Positions 62,987-64,000 of a DNA stretch of 64,000 nucleotides are shown here, one piece after another. Under the pieces are notes generated by a model. The model saw only the letters and a program-made list of their open reading frames with translations, made no database searches and was not told the origin of the DNA. How positions within the stretch are numbered: position 1 is the stretch's first letter; each line of letters opens with the position of its first letter. The stretch covers positions 1,426,001 through 1,490,000 of the forward strand of contig JAEUWY010000020.1 of the NCBI GenBank assembly GCA_022059125.1, given 5' to 3'. Source of the DNA: Corynespora cassiicola. Its lineage: Eukaryota > Ascomycota > Dothideomycetes > Pleosporales > Corynesporascaceae. The position numbers and the translations under genes are program-made.

Positions 62987-64000
62987 TTACAACACCGCCT
63001 CGAGAATCTTTTCTTTAAGGCTCTTCGCCTCCTCCTCCTTCTCCCACAACTTCCTCTGCGTGTCCAGGAACTTCGCCTTCCACGCAGCAGCCGTATTAGG
63101 GCTCTGATCCAGCCTATCCATCTCATGTGCTCCACCAGCTCCAGTTTGTGCAGCCTCACTCTCCTCCCCCATCGAATTCGACGACAGGCCCTTGGCTGTC
63201 CACTCGCCCGTGAGCCCCCCAAACGAAAGCACAAAACTGACATCAAATGTCTCCCGTATACTGCCGGAGCGGTGCATACTATCGGCATCCTCGTCGTCGT
63301 CATCGATCGGGCTTTCGTACCCGTCGCCACCGACTCGAAAGCGCACGCATTCTACCCTTCGAACGCCCCCAGTGGGCCCGCCTGTGCCTAGGCCGACGGC
63401 GTTGGTCAGGCCCAAGCAGCTGCTGATTGCGATGCCGAGGACCTGATCGCTCATGACCTTTGCCGGCGAGGGTACTCCCACCGTTGGCTTCGCGTACAGC
63501 GGTTGCAGAATGGCTGACGCGAGATTCTTGGCCTCGTTTGAGCGCAGGCGCTTGCGGCGTCCAGTAATTGGGGCGCGTATGAGTTCTGCCGCAAGTGCAC
63601 GGTTCAACGCCTCTTGTGGGAGCTGGGGTAGTGGCGACGGTGAAGACGATTGTTGAGATTGCGGTCGCGACAGAGGTTGTGCATGTGCTGGCGTTTCTAA
63701 CGGAGTAGGTGCGTGCTGTTGGTGTGCAAGATTGTGATGGGCGGGACTAGCGCTCATTGCTGAAGGAACGAGGCTAGAACTGGGAGACATATTCTGCTCA
63801 CCATTAACAAGGACAGTAGGTGTGACCAAGCGAACGGGGTTGCCGACATTCTGTGGGACCTGAAGGCTTAATCTGTGTCCCCGTTGCGACCCGTTCTGGA
63901 GTGCCCCCTCCATGTTAGTGGGTGAGACAGCAGAAGCTGGAGTAGGCGGAAAACGGAAGTGAGGCTCCGGAACGGGTGGGTCCGATTGTGCTCGCTCAAC
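62987..64000 (-). CDS. Conserved fungal protein of unknown function, 5' end beyond the window
   Basis: The frame is open from the window edge (64000) to the stop at 62987 (337 residues seen). An in-frame ATG at 63913 could be the start, but coding-like sequence continues upstream (SDPPVPEPHFRFPPTPASAV), so the gene probably reaches past the edge. The first half is Ser/Pro/Gln-rich. The second half is compact: RRKRLRSNEAKNLASAILQP, VLGIAISSCLGLTNAVGLGT, SIRETFDVSFVLSFGGLTGE, ending in a C-terminal coiled coil (DTQRKLWEKEEEAKSLKEKI). The basic stretch suggests a nuclear protein. I do not know the family name. Confidence 0.65.
   Translation of the reverse strand, partial: VERAQSDPPVPEPHFRFPPTPASAVSPTNMEGALQNGSQRGHRLSLQVPQNVGNPVRLVTPTVLVNGEQNMSPSSSLVPSAMSASPAHHNLAHQQHAPTPLETPAHAQPLSRPQSQQSSSPSPLPQLPQEALNRALAAELIRAPITGRRKRLRSNEAKNLASAILQPLYAKPTVGVPSPAKVMSDQVLGIAISSCLGLTNAVGLGTGGPTGGVRRVECVRFRVGGDGYESPIDDDDEDADSMHRSGSIRETFDVSFVLSFGGLTGEWTAKGLSSNSMGEESEAAQTGAGGAHEMDRLDQSPNTAAAWKAKFLDTQRKLWEKEEEAKSLKEKILEAVL

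Overview
The window is nuclear DNA from a filamentous ascomycete. Genes are broken by short GT-AG introns (about 42 to 140 nt) with recognisable CTRAY branch sites, one of them a perfect TACTAAC. The proteins recognised (SEC16, NRD1/Seb1, YHM2, CRT10, VTC, Trs120, RRP36, a 2EXR protein, an AA7 oxidase) are typical of Pezizomycotina. Citrate synthase and YHM2 read most like those of Sordariomycetes. That finer placement is an inference from memory, not a search.

Left part (1-20.1 kb), mostly conserved housekeeping genes: the 5' end of a NEO1-type P4-ATPase, head to head with SEC16; a CLPTM1-family membrane protein, head to head with a LOG-type phosphoribohydrolase; an NRD1/Seb1 RNA-binding termination factor; then citrate synthase (six exons) followed on the same strand by the mitochondrial citrate/oxoglutarate carrier YHM2. 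These last two form a plausible citrate production and export pair.

Middle (20-43.5 kb): a CRT10-like WD-type protein and a CENP-I/Mis6 kinetochore subunit with seven short introns, then a gene-sparse stretch. It holds a small protein of unknown function, a serine palmitoyltransferase small-subunit-like membrane protein head to head with a mitochondrial GGQ release-factor-like protein, a 2EXR protein, and two predicted secreted enzymes on one strand (bicovalent-FAD berberine-bridge/AA7 oxidase; S41-type serine protease). Gaps of 1.0 to 3.5 kb here show no convincing gene but hold microsatellites and short palindromes.

Right part (43.5-64 kb): a VTC2/VTC3-like SPX polyphosphate polymerase subunit with a CACGTG site in its promoter; a lone, unspliced protein-kinase-like gene in an AT-richer island; TRAPPII subunit Trs120 head to head with a 1,719-residue sacsin/Hsp90-type ATPase that ends in a metallopeptidase-like HExxH motif; RRP36 head to head with an FCP1/NIF-type phosphatase-like protein; and a partial conserved protein at the right edge.

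Many products act in membrane traffic or lipid handling (NEO1, SEC16, CLPTM1, SPT small subunit, Trs120), but the layout gives no evidence of a co-regulated cluster. All exon joints were deduced by eye from frame, splice consensus and family continuity; no transcript or database search was available. The points most worth checking are the ATPase with a terminal zinc-site motif, the kinase-like island gene, the citrate gene pair, and the 94-bp degenerate tandem repeat near 62.3 kb.
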